In this document: positions 6,242-8,480 of the stretch, in pieces
Position numbering within the stretch: position 1 is the stretch's first letter
How the letters are laid out: each line of letters starts with the position of its first letter
Source of the DNA: Butyrivibrio sp. CAG:318
Lineage (GTDB): Bacteria > Bacillota > Clostridia > Lachnospirales > Lachnospiraceae
Reading direction: 5' to 3'
Assembly (NCBI GenBank): GCA_000431815.1
Contig: FR889208.1
Span: 1 to 8,480, forward strand
DNA length: 8,480 nt
Made by a program: the position numbers and the translations under genes
Notes under the pieces: generated by a model
The model's input: the letters and a program-made list of their open reading frames with translations, nothing else
Told to the model about the DNA's origin: nothing
Database searches by the model: none

Positions 6242-8296
6242 TTAATCCACATACGTATTACTCTTGTTAATTTCTTCACATGCCTTCATGAAAAGTTCCA
6301 TTCCTTCATCAGAAAGCGAATATATGCCATATAACGCCGCATTCTTATCATCTGAATCCGAACCGTTATAATATGCATGTGCACTTATAATAACAGCATT
6401 ATCATCTGTTACGCAACCTTTTTTTCCGTATTTACCGATGATTTGCAGCAAATTATAATACAAGTCAGTATTATAGCTTACATTATCAAACCAATACTGT
6501 GAAATAAAAGCTTTGTCAGCCGTCAGCGCACCCACACTCATAGTTGCCGACTCAAATTTTTTGTCATGGACTATATCAAGAAATTCTTCATATGAGACCG
6601 TTGATTTAGCATAATTCATAAGTAATTCAAGTGTTTTAGGTGTCTTATATGAAATAGGCAGCCGTTGCTGCTGATATTCCTGTGAGAGTATATCCGGCTG
6701 ATAGATATAAGCTATATACAATGTCCCTATTGTACTTGAATAATCTGTCATAATCACATCCAAAAGATTATTATTCTGCTCTATCTCTTCTTTGATACAA
6801 TCATAAATTGCATGAACCTGACTGTTATCAAGGCTTATGAAATCCATGTCGACATATGAATTATTTGTATATTTCCTGAGATAATTTCCGCTTAATGAAT
6901 CATTGCGCTTTGTTATACTGTAAGCGACCTTTGACAGTGTCTTTGGTTTAAGATTTACATTACGTTTATACCTGTGTCCATCCTGATGTACTGTCACAAC
7001 GCATCTTGTCAACATATCATAATAATCTTCTGTACCATCATTATATTCATCCGCAATTGCGCTTATGCAGTCGGCATCATATATCTTTCTGTCAAGCTTG
7101 TCCCAGTTTATATCGTAATTATCAAGCTGATACGTTGCCACATCTTCAATTTCAATGTATTGTGTACGCTCAGGTACTATCCTGTAACTGTTAATTCCAT
7201 ATACAACTATTTTCATAGCGGCGAAAGTAACCGCTACCAGTATTATAAGGATTGGAAGTTGTTTCAGGCTTCTTCCAACCATACTCCATTTGTGTGATGT
7301 AAGCAATTCATACATTATATATACAAGAACAGCCAACACAAACATTACCGCTGCGTAAAACAAATGTGCCATTGAGCCGTAATTGGTAAAATAAGACATA
7401 AGAAAGCCAACTCCGACAAGGCTGCAAAGATATGCCGAAACCATTCTCAACACCGACTGTACTCCGTATGTAAGGCTTGGTTTCTGAGCTGTTTCGCTCT
7501 TACGGTGCACATAGACGAATGCTCCCAGAATAAAATACACCATTCCCTCAACAACGGTAGGGATGACCACATCAAAACTCCCGATATTCGTCCCGTTACC
7601 GGTCATTTTCCGCATTATCTGTGTAAGAACATTGCCGCTATCAAGAAATTTTGACATAATGTCACTAACCGGATAGCATTCTGCCACCGAACCAACTATA
7701 TCGATAACTGCAATTATCATAAAACGCGGAGCCAGCATTATAACACCGGACACTACAATATTACTGAACAATGTACCCGATAATGAAATACCTGCCGATA
7801 ACACTCCGATAAAAAAGAATGCCAACGCAAAAGTCTTCACCGCAGTAATCATCAGGCTTCTGCATTCCACCTTGACCCTTGGAAGGCTGCCGCACATGAC
7901 GCTTATTGTAAATGTCTCAACAAAAATCATTATAATGGTCCACAGCACTACTGCCATTATTATTCCGACAAATGCAGGAAGACGCTTAACAGGTATAGCA
8001 TGATAGAAATCACAGCTGTTTCTCTTATTAAGGAAATTAAAGGCCACCAGCATCATTATCGGTACTATAATAACTGCAATAGCCGCTGATACGATCATCA
8101 TGTATTTTACATCAAAAACATATACCGCCTGCGTGGCTGCAACAGAATAATTATTGGTTACACTGCGCACACTTATATTTGCCCCAATCGGAACCATTAT
8201 GCCAATCAAAGCATATATTATACACCCAAGTATTCCGACTATCTTAAGCTGTCTGAATGATTCCTTAAAAAGGCCCATTGCCGGTCTGAAATTCAT
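6242..8296 (-). CDS. ABC transporter permease with a large extracytoplasmic C-terminal domain
   Basis: A 684-residue integral membrane subunit. About nine membrane helices are visible (roughly 19-41, 64-87, 107-134, 149-175, 177-200, 246-263, 282-303, 309-331, 347-366), followed by about 318 soluble residues. The cytoplasmic loop between helices 2 and 3 carries KRNSCDFYHAIPVKR (91-105), a motif I recognise from a class of Firmicutes ABC permeases (YtrC-like; some relatives carry a C-terminal domain annotated DUF6449) and probably the contact to the ATPase. Positive charges at 264-273 and 332-345 are consistent with an odd helix count and an outward-facing C-terminal domain, which may bind substrate or sense a peptide or drug. 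The start codon overlaps the ATPase stop by one base (TAATG), with AAGGAGG 10 nt upstream. Direction of transport and substrate are unknown; export or antibiotic stress response is the likelier role. Confidence 0.85.
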   Translation of the reverse strand: MNFRPAMGLFKESFRQLKIVGILGCIIYALIGIMVPIGANISVRSVTNNYSVAATQAVYVFDVKYMMIVSAAIAVIIVPIMMLVAFNFLNKRNSCDFYHAIPVKRLPAFVGIIMAVVLWTIIMIFVETFTISVMCGSLPRVKVECRSLMITAVKTFALAFFFIGVLSAGISLSGTLFSNIVVSGVIMLAPRFMIIAVIDIVGSVAECYPVSDIMSKFLDSGNVLTQIMRKMTGNGTNIGSFDVVIPTVVEGMVYFILGAFVYVHRKSETAQKPSLTYGVQSVLRMVSAYLCSLVGVGFLMSYFTNYGSMAHLFYAAVMFVLAVLVYIMYELLTSHKWSMVGRSLKQLPILIILVAVTFAAMKIVVYGINSYRIVPERTQYIEIEDVATYQLDNYDINWDKLDRKIYDADCISAIADEYNDGTEDYYDMLTRCVVTVHQDGHRYKRNVNLKPKTLSKVAYSITKRNDSLSGNYLRKYTNNSYVDMDFISLDNSQVHAIYDCIKEEIEQNNNLLDVIMTDYSSTIGTLYIAYIYQPDILSQEYQQQRLPISYKTPKTLELLMNYAKSTVSYEEFLDIVHDKKFESATMSVGALTADKAFISQYWFDNVSYNTDLYYNLLQIIGKYGKKGCVTDDNAVIISAHAYYNGSDSDDKNAALYGIYSLSDEGMELFMKACEEINKSNTYVD

Positions 8297-8480
8297 TATG
8301 CACGGTCCTCCTTCTCAAATATTTCGGGATTAAATACATATCCGAGTGTCTCCATCTCATATGTAAAAACTTCCTCAAGTGTAAGAGGCAGGATATCAAG
8401 AATTGCCGGTTTCATAGCCTTTAGATGTTCTGCAACCGCTTCCTTGTCACCTCTCATTATAATATTAGTAGGCGTTTGCG
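8296..8480 (-). CDS. ABC transporter ATP-binding protein, C-terminal fragment
   Basis: Only the last 60 codons plus stop are inside the window; the 5' part, with Walker A, signature and Walker B motifs, lies beyond the right edge. The reading frame, translated by hand from the minus strand, contains LPLTLEEVFTYEMETLGY (30-47), the ending typical of ABC-2 type ATPases of the drug/lantibiotic exporter kind. The stop codon shares its last base with the permease ATG, indicating translational coupling and a shared complex. No frameshift is seen in the visible part. This subunit would drive the adjacent permease by ATP hydrolysis on the cytoplasmic face. Confidence 0.85.
   Translation of the reverse strand, partial: QTPTNIIMRGDKEAVAEHLKAMKPAILDILPLTLEEVFTYEMETLGYVFNPEIFEKEDRA

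Overview
The window reads as chromosomal DNA of a low-to-moderate GC Gram-positive anaerobe. I would place it among the Clostridia, most likely Lachnospiraceae. That rests on the AAGGAGG-type ribosome binding sites, strong hairpin-plus-T-run terminators, and the style of the proteins (MMPL transporter with a secreted heptad-repeat partner, ABC permease with the DFYHAIPVKR-type cytoplasmic motif). The placement is inference, not a marker-gene identification. All supported genes lie on the minus strand, so transcription runs from the right edge to the left.

Right part (5655-8480): an operon made of the last 60 codons of an ABC-transporter ATPase, a 684-residue ABC permease overlapping it by one base, and a TetR/AcrR-type repressor starting 14 nt after the permease stop from a GTG codon. 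It closes with a strong intrinsic terminator (5591-5624).

Middle (1274-5521): a second two-gene unit, an RND-superfamily MMPL transporter and a 716-residue secreted coiled-coil protein with Leu/Gly heptads, 18 nt apart. It probably starts from a promoter just left of the TetR terminator, where a small palindrome overlaps the candidate -10 box. It ends in a GC-rich terminator at 1203-1239. The TetR gene sits between two exporters, so it may control the ABC operon, the MMPL pair, or both.

Left part (1-1178): a monocistronic Gfo/Idh/MocA oxidoreductase resembling dimeric dihydrodiol dehydrogenase, with its own extended -10 promoter and a very short leader. No convincing terminator follows it. 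The final 165 bases hold a near-consensus minus-strand promoter (33-61) that should drive a gene beyond the left edge.

No stretch over 300 bases lacks a gene. I see no tRNA, rRNA, CRISPR, insertion sequence or phage feature. The least understood element is the MMPL/heptad-protein pair; it is a recurring Firmicutes arrangement rather than a demonstrably new system.
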